NCBI GenBank assembly: GCA_903813345.2
Contig: CAIIXF020000002.1
Location: 21,590,455 to 21,654,454, forward strand
Direction of reading: 5' to 3'
From: Owenia fusiformis
Lineage: Eukaryota > Annelida > Polychaeta > Sabellida > Oweniidae
DNA length: 64,000 bases
Shown here: positions 1 through 11,639 of the stretch, one piece after another
Layout: every line of letters begins with the position of its first letter
Position numbering within the stretch: position 1 is the stretch's first letter
Made by a program: the position numbers and the translations under genes
Notes under the pieces: generated by a model
The model's database searches: none
What the model saw: only the letters and a program-made list of their open reading frames with translations
What the model was told of the DNA's origin: nothing

Positions 1-29
1 ATATAGTGTATCTTATACTTGAATATTAT

Positions 30-417
30 GTGTCTGAATTCAGACACCGGCTTTCTAATCATTAAGAAACCTAGATTTTCCCTGTCTGAATTCAGACACA
101 ACTTGATAATAGTAAGATGAATTTGTTTATCTTTAGTGTCTGAATTCAGACACAGACTTTTCCATATTAGAAAACATATGCTGATTCCAACTGTCTGAAT
201 TCAGACACAATTTGATAATGGTGAAGGTGAATTTGTTTAACTTATGTGTTGTGTCTGAATTCAGACATTGGAAATCAGTATCAATTTTCTCAGATTGAAG
301 TCTTGTCTGAATTCAGACACATAAACAAATTCATCTCACTATAATGGGATTGTGTCTGAATTCAGACATAAGCTTTTCCATGATAAAAAACTGATTTAAC
401 CGTCTGAATTCAGACAT
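30..417. repeat. Array 1 of an 18-bp palindrome (8 units)
   Basis: Eight copies of the perfect palindrome GTGTCTGAATTCAGACAC, or its 16-bp core, lie about 50-60 bp apart with spacers of unrelated or weakly similar sequence. Each unit contains an EcoRI-type GAATTC centre flanked by GTCT and AGAC half-sites. The layout resembles a CRISPR array only superficially: the repeat is a short perfect palindrome, several spacers resemble each other, and the DNA is eukaryotic. It could be a satellite-like repeat or a cluster of sites for a dimeric protein. Confidence 0.9.
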
Positions 418-670
418 GGACTGATCATAGTGAGGTAAACACTTATTAAGTTATGCAATGTTGCTTATGGCCACATTATCCATACTTTTTTGACAGAAAT
501 GGACATAATATACTCTAATTCACATCATAGTAATTAGAAAATAACAAATTATTTTTCTATATGCTTCTCAGTGACAGAATTCATGGTTTAATCTACTGTA
601 CATCATTACAAAATGTATATGTTCAACCTTAGGTTCATCAAATTATATGTCTAACTTCTTCAATAATATA

Positions 671-1288
671 CAGGGTGTCAAATAAGTCCCGTCCCCCCTG
701 CTACAGCTAAAACCTTAACAGACGGTACCTAGTGTGATATACCATTGGAAAGATCATCCAAAGTTATGTTTACTCACCAACTCTCAAGTATTTTGGATGA
801 AATTTACCTATATTTTTATGATGTCTTTTATAGTTAACGTGCCCTCCTTTAAGTAGCTTTTTTTGCGTCAAAATGACAAGGATATGACCTCAGAAATACG
901 TCAAAAAGTTAATTTTTTCGCATTCCACTTGTTACAAAAAGGTTTTCACCACTTTCCTTGTACCTCTATTTTCTACACATCTAACCCTATCCAGAAATTG
1001 GTCAAATTTATCGCCATAAACATATTTAGTCATATTTTGGTCCCTTGACCTTTCTTATACCCGATTCTTAAAATCCTGCCAAATACGCCAAATTGCCACG
1101 TTTCTAGGCATATGGTCACCTCAATTGATACAATGTAAAGATTTGTGGGATTGATTGACATGTATCATACATATATATATATGCCAATCAACGTAACTTT
1201 GGAAGACCTTTCCAATGATATATCACACTTGGTACCAAATATCTTGGTTTTGGCTGTAGAGGGGGGACGGGACTTATTTGACACCCTA
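671..1288. mobile_element. Tc1/mariner-type MITE flanked by TA
   Basis: The left end begins CAGGGTGTCAAATAAGTCCC directly after TA, and the right end is its near-exact inverse followed by TA. The similarity continues imperfectly for about 110 bp into each arm (the ACCAATGGTATATCACA-like stretch is shared). The interior has no transposase. A TA target duplication and a CAGGGTGTC-type end are typical of non-autonomous Tc1/mariner-related elements. Confidence 0.75.
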
Positions 1289-1801
1289 TATTTCAGCACA
1301 TATTTCTGAGTACACTCAGTACATACAAAAAATTCACACTTTGTGAACTTTAGAGAAAGATTTACAAATTCGAATTCATTTGAATTTTCATTTATTTGAT
1401 CCTTTTAACTCAGATATGTTAAAGTACATTCTGCATCACATGATTGAAAATGATTTAAAATTGATGATCTATTTACAATCAAAATCTGTTGTTAAGTATT
1501 ATGATACTAGTAAATATATAGAAAATATAAAAGGTATAATATACAATGTACAATCCAAGGGAAAAGTGAACCATGTCATTTTCACTTCATTTGATAGATA
1601 TTTGACAATTTCTAGCTGTCAAAATATGAGATTATAGAATTTATCTGTGTCTCGAATTGTGATGGAAGGGTGGCAATGTATTCTTAATTTTGTTGTAAGT
1701 TGATCTTATTTCTGATTTGTTGTGGGATTCTTCCCTGTCAACAGTTATGGTACAGTAGATGCCATTGGATATAAAGTTTGATATCCTGTTAAAAGTCAAT
1801 T

Positions 1802-1950
1802 TTAATGTCCAATTTCCACAACCATACCAATTTTCACTGCTTCACCAGGACTCATTCTATATCCTACTATGTATTCCACCTCAAATCTTCTGTCTTGTTT
1901 GGATGGCTCTCCGGTTCCCCCTGATTTAATGGGCATTTGCCAGTTACAAC
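1802..1950 (-). CDS. Last exon of a possible 60-aa protein (or an extra terminal exon)
   Basis: A good acceptor (ACTTTTTCAG) precedes a phase-1 open exon: two bases, then 48 codons and a TAA. The product part starts CNWQMPIKSGG and ends VVEIGH. It joins in frame to the short exon at 3741-3774, giving a 60-residue protein. I recognise no domain. Its length is also 2 modulo 3, so it would equally fit the shared donor of the zinc-finger locus as a finger-less terminal exon; the nearby first exon with its own ATG makes a separate gene more likely. Codon content and a clean acceptor support coding, but no homology is available. Confidence 0.45.
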
Positions 1951-3740
1951 CTGAAAAAGTATAGATTATACAGTTTTATCTATGTTATCATGAAGACTCA
2001 AATTGACTGAGGGACAGACACAAGCAGACAGACACTCCTAATGATAAAGAAAAATAACATAACCGGGAAAATAACACCCATGAAATTTCATATGGAGTGT
2101 AATGGAATATAATAATTTGAGTGGAATATACCTTTTTGACCATTATTGTGTTTTGATTCAATGTAATGCTCATACCTTTTCTGCAGACCTCGACTTTGTT
2201 CGCTCTATAATACTGTTCAGATTAATCGCTTTCTTTTTTGGCTCATGTGTACGTCATTCTGATATGGCCATGGGAGTTTGATAGGATTTTCTGAAATATT
2301 AATTATCAGTCTATCAATATCAAGTAAGAATAAGTGAATTAATTGAGTAGAATTTAAAACAAACACTTTTTTTTAAAACTAAATTTATATTGGCCATGTT
2401 TCAAATGTTGGTACCTTAGTCGCCATCTCATTACTATTTACCAAGTAAGTTTTGCATTGTGTTTTCTACCACAAGCACATGCATCTAGGAGTGTATTGTA
2501 ATGTTATTTGTAAATACGATTTTATCTGTACATGTAAGCATATAAGCTTAATTGGGAGCCAATCCTCCTTGGCTGTCACTCTAGCATTTAAATGAAGAGA
2601 TGTATATTATTTAGGGTCTGTGTAATAAACAGATGACTGGGTAGCCGGTGACTCAGGGTGCCTAATGTGTCTAGCAAGGTTACCCACTTTCAAAGTTGGA
2701 CATTTTCCCCTAATATAGGCCTAGTAGCAAACTGACATGATAACTCCAGCCTCCCTAAGTGTAAACTATACTGTTCGATATTCAAACATTATCTTTTCAT
2801 CAAAAACCTACAAGAGACTGAGCACTTTTTGAATAAAAATGTTTTAATAATATCAGAATACCTGGTTATACACAATATAAACTGAATAAATGAACACGAA
2901 ATTGACTGAATTAGGAAATCCCGGGGAGTTAACATTTTACACTCATGTCCAATATCTAATTATATAAAGATTCATACTTAAAAAAAAAACATTCTGATAC
3001 TCATGGCATCTTTCTGTTTCACCTGAAACATGCTCTGATATTATGAGGCATATTCTGTGATCTGAGCACATCAGATGGGAAGAGTTATAACTGTCAATAA
3101 GTGTCATAGTTATCATTAAATCATGAAATTACCTAATGTCAATACAGTACATAATAGGCATTGTATTTAACAGCAGATATTAGCACAGACACATGTTCAT
3201 AAGTTTAAAGACCCCAATCAAATGAAATATGAGATGGGATGAAAGATCTCAAAAATCCTCAATTCTGGGCTCTCCTGGATCGCCAAATCAAGGTATTATA
3301 TCATGGCATCTCAGGGCTGAGAAGATTTGAGATGTCATGGTTTATCATGACGATGAAAACCCAAAGTGAACTTAATTATAATAGATCAAGTAAACAAATC
3401 TGGAAGATGTGCGCACGCTTATAAATGTTAATTGACATTTTTAGCTGTCAATTAATGTGTGACTTGATTTATTGCCTGAGTGATTGACATGATATTGGTG
3501 ATTGTTTGTTTTGCTGGTTGGTTGGTTTATTGGTATAGATGAGATGTTGGTTGCTTGGACTGTTGATTTGCGCATTTAAAGGCATAAAATCAAATCCTAG
3601 CCCTGCTAAGAATGTTACCCAGTCACCTGGCAACCTGGTTATCCAGTCACCCCGATTTTACACAAAACCTTTAATTTACCTCTCTTCTAAATTATTTTTA
3701 CATCCTACTCTGGACTTAAAATTATGATAAAGTGACTTAC
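1951..3740 (-). other. Putative intron of the small gene, holding an old foldback element
   Basis: Between the two exons of the small minus-strand gene. It contains a polypyrimidine-AG near 2300 and a GT donor-like site near 2173, but every frame between them is interrupted, so I do not call an exon. The rest is the degraded foldback element at 2613-3669. Confidence 0.35.
2613..3669. mobile_element. Old copy of the GGTGACCGGGTAAC foldback element
   Basis: The left end (GTCTGTGTAATAAACAG followed by GACTGGGTAGCCGGTGAC and a TCTAGCAAGGTTACC stretch) is the diverged inverse of the right end (GCTAAGAATGTTACCCAG through CCCCGATTTTACACAAAACC). It matches the younger copy at 41842-42812 in both termini and in the adjacent CAACTTTCAAAGTT-type block. 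There is no coding potential. The divergence marks it as an old insertion. Confidence 0.6.
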
Positions 3741-3774
3741 CAAATTCACAATTCCCTGTTGATGTATCTGCCAT
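3741..3774 (-). CDS. Possible first coding exon of the 60-aa protein
   Basis: On the minus strand an ATG opens an eleven-codon stretch (MADTSTGNCEF) and runs into a consensus donor, G|GTAAGTC, leaving one base of a split codon. The acceptor at 1950 supplies the other two bases in phase and makes a glycine. Upstream, 3790-3950 contains a CCAAT box on the minus strand and an E2F-like TTTGGCGGAAA, which is compatible with a promoter. The exon is short, so the call rests on the donor, the ATG and the phase match. Confidence 0.45.
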
Positions 3775-3789
3775 GCTGTAAATTAGCAT

Positions 3790-3950
3790 GTTCCAGTAAT
3801 CCAGTGTTTATCTGTTGAATTCAGATCTCTTTCTTCAAAATGTTCATAATTTCTAATATTGTCTGTTAAACCTGTTTCCGCCAAAAATTTGAATGGGTGT
3901 AACTCGATCCCTTCTTTCATTGGATAGTGTAACGTTTGGGTGAGTCTAAT
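3790..3950 (-). promoter_or_regulatory. Candidate promoter of the small minus-strand gene
   Basis: Read on the minus strand, this stretch has CCAAT (near 3917), then TTTTTGGCGGAAAC, an E2F-like site, within 150 bp upstream of the proposed ATG at 3774. There is no TATA box at a convincing distance. This is only motif-level evidence. Confidence 0.25.
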
Positions 3951-6900
3951 ATTTTAAAAAGGGTACACAGTGATTCAATGGACTGATCTGAAAGCATATT
4001 CCCTAAGTGCTACTAACTATATATATGTATGCAATATACACCACAAAAGTAACATGAACATCTTCAAACATATTAATTTTCATTGGACAATTGATTATAC
4101 AGTATACAAAAGGAAAATAATAAAAGCGTGACAGAGAAATCCTAGGTGCTGGAAATTTGAAGAAATTTGGTGATAGCAGTGGTAAGTTATTTTTATTAAG
4201 ATAGTTTTAAATACTTTTTCAAAAATTACATTTAATTTAAGAAAATCCAACTTATCTTAGATATAAAAAAAGAGATATTGAAGATTAGAAATAATGCGGA
4301 TTAATGTGAGCTTCCCTCCTTAAACCAACTAGAACTTTTAAACCAAGAATGAATCACAGCCCCTTCAATGAATGATATTAGTTTATTTAAAACTTATGAA
4401 TTTGAAAATTTTAGATGAATAAATCACTGGCCCTTTGGAGGGAAATAATAGTGCAATGATGGTGGTCTTTCCTAACATGGACTCAACCACCAATGATAGG
4501 GTAGAATTACTGTTGCTCCCAAATGTTGATTATATAAAGCTATGTATAATTTACATTGTTTTTGTAGGAACAAAGCCCTACATACAAACATAAAATATAT
4601 TGATTGTGAAGAAGAGTCTGCTACCAACATATTGATATAGGTGAGTAATTAATTCTAACATATTTTGTTTGCCTTGTTTTCTTTAAAACAATTTTCCTGG
4701 AATTTTGAAACAATATTCAACATTTTCCTTTTCTTCTGGGGCCCACATAGTTTGTATTAAAGGATAGTACCTTGTGAAATTGACTTCTAATTTTTTATTC
4801 ACTAAGTTCTAGTTCATTGTTTCATCTGTACTTTGTTGCATTAGCACCATATGATGTAGATACTTTATTTTAACTCCTGCTTTAAAGACCTAATTACACA
4901 ATGGCATAAGGAAAACAAACATTAATACTAACTTGTTTGCTATTACTATTTAATTGATATAATGAATTCAACCTTAATGATTATTAACAAATCAATTATA
5001 TTTGAATTTCAATCTCAGTGAGGTCATTTCCAAAAATATTAAAGCAGGTAGATTTTATGATTAAGTAAATGGGTCTTCACATGCAGTATTACTCTGAACA
5101 AATTTGTCAATAAATTCAGAGTTAACCCTCACAAGAAAAAAAGAAAAAAAAAAGAAAAAAAGATAAAAACAGATTATTAAATAAAGGAAAAGGAAAGCAT
5201 CAGAAATTAACGAAACAGAATAATTACTTAAAATATAAACCTAAAAGTTAATTCATCACTTTTGTTTATTTTAAGTGAATATTTGTTGAACATCTTTTAA
5301 GAGCAAATTCTGTGAAATTGAGATGCATATCTGATAACCACAAATTGCACAAGCATTCATACTCATCCATTTCTATAGCATAGCATCTTTACATAAAAGC
5401 TAGGCTTTTCAATAGGTTGAAATCACTCAGTTGTGAACCATATAGTAAAATCAACTTCTAGATTGAGTTTCATGATTTAAGTTTGGAGAAATCCGATGAA
5501 GTTGAATTTGGTTATATTGCTTCAAAAATTTCAAAACTCATACCATTTTGTTCATAAAAATGTGAGCAATACAAAGAGAACGGCTGTGTTTGGAAATAAA
5601 TATATCACAAACCTTTTTTTAAATAAATGGTTACATCATTTCTCATTAAAATTCTCCCAGATTCCTATTCTGAAGTCCAATAAACATGACAGTTACCACT
5701 TAAATGGATCAAACTTTCCAATAACTGATTTTGACATTATCTATTATAATGAGTTGATCTAATGTTATAGAATGGACTGAGTTGGTACTGTCTCCTAAAA
5801 TAAATAAAATACCACCCTTTATTACCAAGTGATAGACCAATCTTAAGTAGTTTCTCCAAAATGGGAATATTAACCGTATAAAAACTGATTTGATTGTGAA
5901 TTCATTTTTAATAAAATGTGTCAAATACAGAAGCCAGGCTAGTTTAACCTTGTAAGAATAAAGCATGTTTCAAATGCAATTCAGGGCCAAGCTTGATCAC
6001 TAAACATTAAAATGAATAAGAAATGAATAGGCTAATATGACTGAAGGTATACACTGGTGTATGTGCCCTCTCCCAAGTAAAATAAACAAAAGCATTGTGT
6101 AATGTTGTGATAAGGGGAGAGAGGGTTATATCATACTAAGTAAGCTTTAGAGAACTGATTGATCTATTTTATTGCATGAAAACCAGTGTTTCCTAAGTGA
6201 CATTTTTGTGGTTTTGAGAAAATGGGTTTAAAGTTGAAACATGAACCATTTATATTACAAAGCTGATTTTATACTACTAGTATCTCATATTATTGTGAGG
6301 TTTATGTATATGATTTCAAAACTATTATAAAGGAAATTGTGGCAGAAGATTTTTCAGCTTTCAAACTGATCTTGCAGTTTGAAAAATAAAACTCATCATT
6401 GAATTCCTTTCCAAGTTTATAATGTTGAAGTTTTCAATCAACTGTTTTAATCAACTGTTTTAATTATAATTAATGATTTAATTAATGCTATATATCACAG
6501 CCATTGTTTTTTAGTACATTGTTTTTGTCATTATACTGTAGTAAAACATTATTGCAAAATTAGCATATACTGATTGTTGAACGGGTTGACTCAGAATTTT
6601 AATGCATAGTAGGCCTGTTTGTTAGTTGTATGTGATGGAACCTTTGTATACATTTTTTACAACCTACATGCATCGTTTATTCCAAAAATACACTTATGTT
6701 ATACATTAATTAAACAATGCCATTTACTTTAAAAGTAGAATCAATTTTTGCAATAATATAATTAAATTCATTGTTCATCACGAAAGGATAGTCTTTAATG
6801 CCCAATGGAAAGATATTCATTGTATGTTTGTCCAGCTTGGAGCACTTTTGTATTTCACATTTGAAACTGCTCCCCCAACCTGGACAAAAAAATTAAACAT

Positions 6901-7841
6901 TATTAGACATTTATTATTATTAGAGTTATTGGACTGCAAAGAGAAGTGAAGGTTATCCGCTCGCAAATAATATACCCATTGCATGGAATAGATTATTTTC
7001 TTTTGTATAACAAAACATTTGAGCTAAAAAATAATTTGTGAAGTTTTCTAAATGTTTTTATGAAAAATCGCATTCTCCCCTAAGCTGGACAAATCTTTGA
7101 CCACCTGTGACTTTCCAACCATATTTCATAACGACCAGCCTGAAAGGCAATGTAACATCACTTTAAATATCAAGTAGTTACATGTATTTCCTAAAATGAC
7201 AGGGTTGCAGCTTTTTTGACCACCCTGTACAGCAAAGCTGATCCGACATGAAATAAAAAGTCTGTGTGGAGGTGTATATTACTTAAATAATTATATGGTA
7301 TTCTTTTGTTTAATTCCAGGTGATGTTTGAGACCAAAAAAACTGGCAAAACGGTTTATGTTGACTATTTCAAAAGCAACAATACAATGATTGCCATTGTG
7401 CAAGTTCATTAGTTGCACAATATAACACTGAAAAAGCAAGCAAGATCAAAGATCATTAATTGAGCCATTAGAGCCAAATACAACAAAAAAGACACCAATC
7501 TCGAAAAAGAAGCTTTAAGATGAAGTTGGGGAAGATAACATCTCACTATATAGGAATGTACATTGTCACTGTTAAGTCAAAGCCAGTGATATGGTGAGGT
7601 CAACTGATGTGCCAAATGACAAGGCCACTGTAAACTCCTTGAAGATGAATTTGAAAAAAATGTGAAGATGTACCAGCACTGACTGTAAATGTCAATATAT
7701 AGACTTGATTAATATGACCCTAATTTACCTCAGAATTTTTTAGAAATCATTAAATCAGAACTTGGGCAAGTATAATGATGAAGCTAATAGATTATAATGT
7801 ATTATGAAAGAACTAGACTATTACTCATATTTACACGCCTT
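3951..7841. other. AT-rich intergenic DNA, no gene recognised
   Basis: No reading frame here looks like a protein. A GTAG-type acceptor at 4568 followed by a GTGAGT donor at 4640 (plus strand) could bound a 70-bp exon, but every frame carries a stop. There is an A-rich run at 5140-5165 and a pair of TGTCCAGCTTGGAG-type motifs in opposite orientation (6830 and 7085), probably remnants of another MITE. Confidence 0.6.
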
Positions 7842-9195
7842 ACCATTGACAACGTGCAGTGACAAAATATACCGTTGTACACTTTATATTGTACAGTGTC
7901 ACTAGAAACTGATTTGAAGTAAAACCAGTGATGCAGGTGTGATGTAGGTTTTCAAAAATTAATATTGGGAATACATGCACTTGAAGAAAAATATTTCATG
8001 TTTAATTGCGACATTCAGCTTTCGGATCATGTTAAAAGATTTAAAACCAATGCTTGATTTTTTCGTAGTTAATCTACCCACAATGGAAAATGTTGGGTTT
8101 TTCACATTTCCTTTGATCATTCCCCTGTCGCAAAAGACTGTAAATTATTTTTATGAGAATATGTTTCTCTAAACTACACAATTTAAGATAAGAGAAGATT
8201 TGATAAATATTATGTTCTTGGTGTAATTTTAAAAAATCAGAAGAGTAGTTGTCAACTCCACTGTAGGGTGTCAGTGTAAATGAAATCCACGAGATGTAAT
8301 GCAATAATTCAATTGCAAAATCGAGGTTTTAATGAGTAACAAGTTATGTTCAGCGAACATGTTCAATTATCCCTAATACAGATGTTCTAAAGTTAAGGTA
8401 AATTTAATTTTTAAATTTTGTTGAATGTTATTTCATTTTATAAAAGTGGTGATTAATCTGTGACCATGGGGTGTTGGTCTCTAGCCTCTTGATCATTTGG
8501 CATCTGAACTTTAACGTAATAAGAAACACTTTTTGTTGAAGATGACTTTTTAAAATCCTCTTTATGCTATATCTAGAAGTGTGGAGGTTCAATACTATAG
8601 TTCAATCATGTTTACTGTGATTGTTAAGTTTCAGTTTTAAATGAATCTGATCCCCCTGCCCGTAAGTGTTATTAAAAAAAATGTTGTCAGGGTTAACTGT
8701 CAGAATTTAGATATGAAAGTTCATTGGGACAACATACATCAAGATGACAACGTACATTTGTATTTTTTTTTGATTTTTATTATTTTAGCTAAAACATGAA
8801 TATTTATTAAATCTTCAACCGACCTTAATTGTGTAACTTAGGGAAACATATTCTCATAATAATAATTGACACTCTGAGGTGACAGGGAGAAAAATGATCA
8901 AAGTAAATGTAAAAACCCAACATTTTCCAACCGATCATTGTTTATGGGAAGATTTGCTATGACAAAAAATCGAGCTGCTCAAAAATCTTTTAACGTAATC
9001 AGAAAGTTAATGGTCTTCCCAATCGAATACACACGAAATCAAACATGAAATTCTTTATGCATTCGATCCTCAGATTAATTTTTAAAACCTACATCACACC
9101 TACATCTTAGTTTTTGCTTCATATCAGTTAGAATAGTGACACTGTCCACTGAAAGTGTACGGCGGTAAATTTTCTCACTGTACATTGTCATTGGT
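7842..9195. mobile_element. Foldback element with arms of about 350 bp
   Basis: The left end (ACCATTGACAACGTGCAGTG) is the inverse of the right end (CACTGTACATTGTCATTGGT). The arms at about 7845-8190 and 8825-9190 are imperfect inverse copies throughout, sharing for example the ACATCACACCTACAT and AAACCCAACATTTTCC blocks. The central spacer carries no coding sequence. The small ORFs in the arms are mirror images of each other and not genes. Confidence 0.75.
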
Positions 9196-9568
9196 CAGGT
9201 GTGATTTAAAATTAAAAAAGTTAAAATGATAAATCTTCTGCCTGTTGTACCATCAATTACAGTATTTTCTAATGAAGTATTTTCTGTAATGCTAAAGATT
9301 ACTTGATCTGTATGTGACGAACTACTTTTTGAAAATATCTTGTCATAAAATTTACAATTGTACTTAAATAGAATTGCAATTAAAACATTATATAGACATC
9401 TTGATTGCAATCAGATGAAAATTTCTGTTGACAAACTTATGGATGGAAGAGAAATTGCTTCAACACAGGATTGTTGACCTAATGAATTTGAATTCAAACA
9501 TCAATTTCGATTAAAAAACAAAAGTGAAAACAATAATTTCTGAATCCTTACCTGTAATGTCACTAGAA

Positions 9569-10053
9569 TATCTGAATTCAGGCACCTTATTTCAGTTTTA
9601 TAGAATGTTGTTTGAATTCAGGCACCTTATCCAAGCTTACCAAAGTGTCTGAATTCAGACACCTTATTTCAGTTTTATGGAATGATGTCTGAATTCAGGC
9701 ACCTCATTCAAGCTTAGTAAAGTGTCTGAATTCAGACACCTTATTTCTGTTTTATAGAATGTTGTCTGAATTCAGGCACCTTATCCAAGCTTAGCAAAGT
9801 GTCTGAATTCAGACATCTTATTTCAGTTTTATAGGACGTTGTCTGAATTCAGGCACCTCATCCAAGCTTAGCAAAGTGTCTGAATTCAGACACCTTATTT
9901 TAGTTTAAGAGAATCTTGTCTGAATTCATGCACCGGAATCTCAGATATAATTCTTTTTTCTAATTAAAAATATGTGGGCATGTCTGAATTCAGACACATA
10001 TTTTCCTATATTAAGAGCTACATCGAGTAAAACATCTGCCTGAATTCAGACAC
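9569..10053. repeat. Array 2 of the 18-bp palindrome (12 units)
   Basis: About twelve copies of the TGTCTGAATTCAGACA palindrome at roughly 39-bp spacing. Here two spacer types alternate (TTATTTCAGTTTTATAGAAT and a TCCAAGCTTAGCAAAG type), giving a higher-order period of about 78 bp. Alternate units have drifted to GAATTCAGGCACC, which breaks the palindrome in one half-site. The two arrays lie about 9.1 kb apart. Confidence 0.9.
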
Positions 10054-10735
10054 TTCATATATCTACACAAAAAGCTTGTAAATATGTTGCTGATGTCTGT
10101 ACACAACATAGATATACGGTACCTAGAAATATATATCTTCATATTTATACTTTGGTCGTTGTTTATAATCTTTTCTCATACAAAAATCTTCTCCAACACT
10201 TCAAGAATACATTAATTGTCAAATATATTTCTTAATTTATATTAATAATTCAAACATTTGTCACCTATGGAATTGCCAAAGTACACTGGAACCTGTTCAT
10301 TATGGATATAATAAACTACGTGTACATAATAAAAAGCATTAACATGCAAAATGTCACCTCCTGCCATTTGTTGCTGATATAAAATACATAAAATTGAACA
10401 GAATAAAAATTGCTATTCAATATAAATCATTTTTGCCTGTGTCAATGTGCCAATGTCAGATATTATGAAGCATGATCTTACACCTAAAACAATTGCATTT
10501 TGTATATTTAAGATATACAGGATGTGGACACCCTGTAGTTTATTTACTATTAATGTTCCTGTTTGATCAATAAGGATCTGTTTATAAAGGTTGGAAATAT
10601 CATTGCCACAATTTACCATATTGCATTCTTTATGACTTATTTAAGCGAACATTCTATTTAACGGGGTGGAATCTTCCCATCTTATTATGTTTTTAGGGGT
10701 TGAACTTCCCCGTCATAACTTTGTCCTCTGATATT
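10054..10735. other. AT-rich intergenic DNA
   Basis: No gene recognised. It holds a fragment of the ATGCAAAATGTCACC repeat family at 10338-10385 and otherwise plain AT-rich sequence. Confidence 0.5.
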
Positions 10736-10739
10736 TTGT

Positions 10740-10974
10740 AAGGTAGAAACACTTCCTCGTATTAATCTGACAGGATTTTGTATCTTTATCCTGGGTAGGA
10801 CCATAGACAGTTCCATAGACACTAACAACAGCCTTTTACCAAGTCAGCAACACTCTGGTAATCACTTCTCTAGTGCTCTAGTTGATTAGCTAAACCCTGC
10901 GCCAGATGCTGGGATTGAACCCAGGACCTTGGCACTTGGAGGTCAATGTGCTTTGCCATTACACCACATCCTCC
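10740..10974 (-). mobile_element. tRNA-derived SINE
   Basis: On the minus strand the element begins GGAGGATGTGGTGTAATGG, an A-box-like start, and carries GGTTCAATCCC, a B-box, at tRNA spacing, followed by a non-tRNA body of about 150 bp. The 73-base head would fold as a tRNA-like structure but lacks a clean anticodon arm, so it is a SINE head and not a functional tRNA. The 3' boundary is uncertain. Confidence 0.6.
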
Positions 10975-11385
10975 GATCACAGGGCTTCAAAATCCAGAAT
11001 ATATTCTTTCTTTTTACCCCCTGTGATAAACAGTTAGCATTTCCACGATTAAGAACTCGCAATCTGATTGGCTGCCGCAACACTGCGACAGAAATCATGT
11101 ATAAGTCATTGCGCATAATTGGATCATGTGATTCAGTTCAATCTGGCGCTTTCAAATTGGTTATAGCAGGGGGAAGAATGAGGTACGGATTCTGGATACC
11201 TGGTTACACCAAAGAGAGAAAGACATTCAGCCTTAATCATCTTAATACTGTCCATTACACAAACGTTTTTCTAAATCCATTGCCAAGAGTGAACTTGTTA
11301 CCATTGGGAGTCAGGCAGTTGTTAATGTGAGTTGTGAACCCCGATCTTATTGGGGGTGATATTGTTATTAGGACCATTTCAATAT
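10975..11385. other. Unique sequence downstream of cassette T11
   Basis: A plus-strand ORF runs through this region and the SINE, but it has no recognisable domain and begins inside the SINE, so it is not called. CTGATTGGCTG (an inverted CCAAT box) and CATGTGATT motifs occur near 11065-11135. For the zinc-finger locus this is the probable 3' UTR and beyond of the T11 isoform. Confidence 0.4.
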
Positions 11386-11639
11386 TTAAACTCCAGTTTC
11401 TCTATCTTTATAGTTATCTTGGATTTGTATTTTCATTGCTGGACTGTTGAATATTGAATGAATATTTTTCAAATGCCTTGTTAGTGTATCCTTCCTTAAG
11501 AAATATTTCAAGCAAATTTCACACATGAACATCGGTTTTGTAGGAGTATGGGTCAACATATGCCTGTCTAGACTGCCCCGTGTTGTGTATGTCTTGTAAC
11601 ATATTCTGCAGGTCTTATTGTCGATCGTAATTGGGAAAT
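11386..11639 (-). CDS. Terminal cassette T11: two C2H2 fingers
   Basis: The acceptor is TTTCTCTCTGCATTCCAG; the exon begins AT TTC CCA, completing a split codon as GAT (Asp) with the shared donor G. It encodes 83 residues and a stop. The two fingers are C-x2-C-x12-H-x3-H (CRICYKTY...RHMLTH) and C-x2-C-x12-H-x4-H (CEICLKYF...RHLKNIH), joined by a TPTKPM linker instead of the usual TGEKP. A short basic and acidic tail follows. This is the cassette farthest from the shared exons, about 20 kb away. The ATG upstream of the acceptor lies in the intron and is not the start. Confidence 0.85.

Noticed and set aside
30-417. Regularly spaced repeats resembling a CRISPR array.
   Set aside because: The DNA is clearly eukaryotic, the repeat is a short perfect palindrome, spacers are partly similar to each other and no cas genes exist. 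It is a tandem palindrome array.
2173-2300. A minus-strand acceptor-donor pair near 2300 and 2173, possibly an internal exon of the small gene.
   Set aside because: Each frame has a stop, and including it would break the good phase match between 3741 and 1950.
4568-4640. A plus-strand acceptor (GTTTTTGTAG) and donor (GTGAGTAA) that could bound an exon.
   Set aside because: All three frames contain a stop within 70 bases and there is no neighbouring coding sequence; it could be a non-coding exon, but nothing supports this.
10900-10974. A possible functional tRNA gene on the minus strand.
   Set aside because: A and B boxes are present, but the stems do not close cleanly and the sequence continues into a SINE body; it is a SINE head.
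10929-11330. A 133-codon plus-strand ORF.
   Set aside because: It begins inside the tRNA-derived SINE, has no domain and is not in a splice context.
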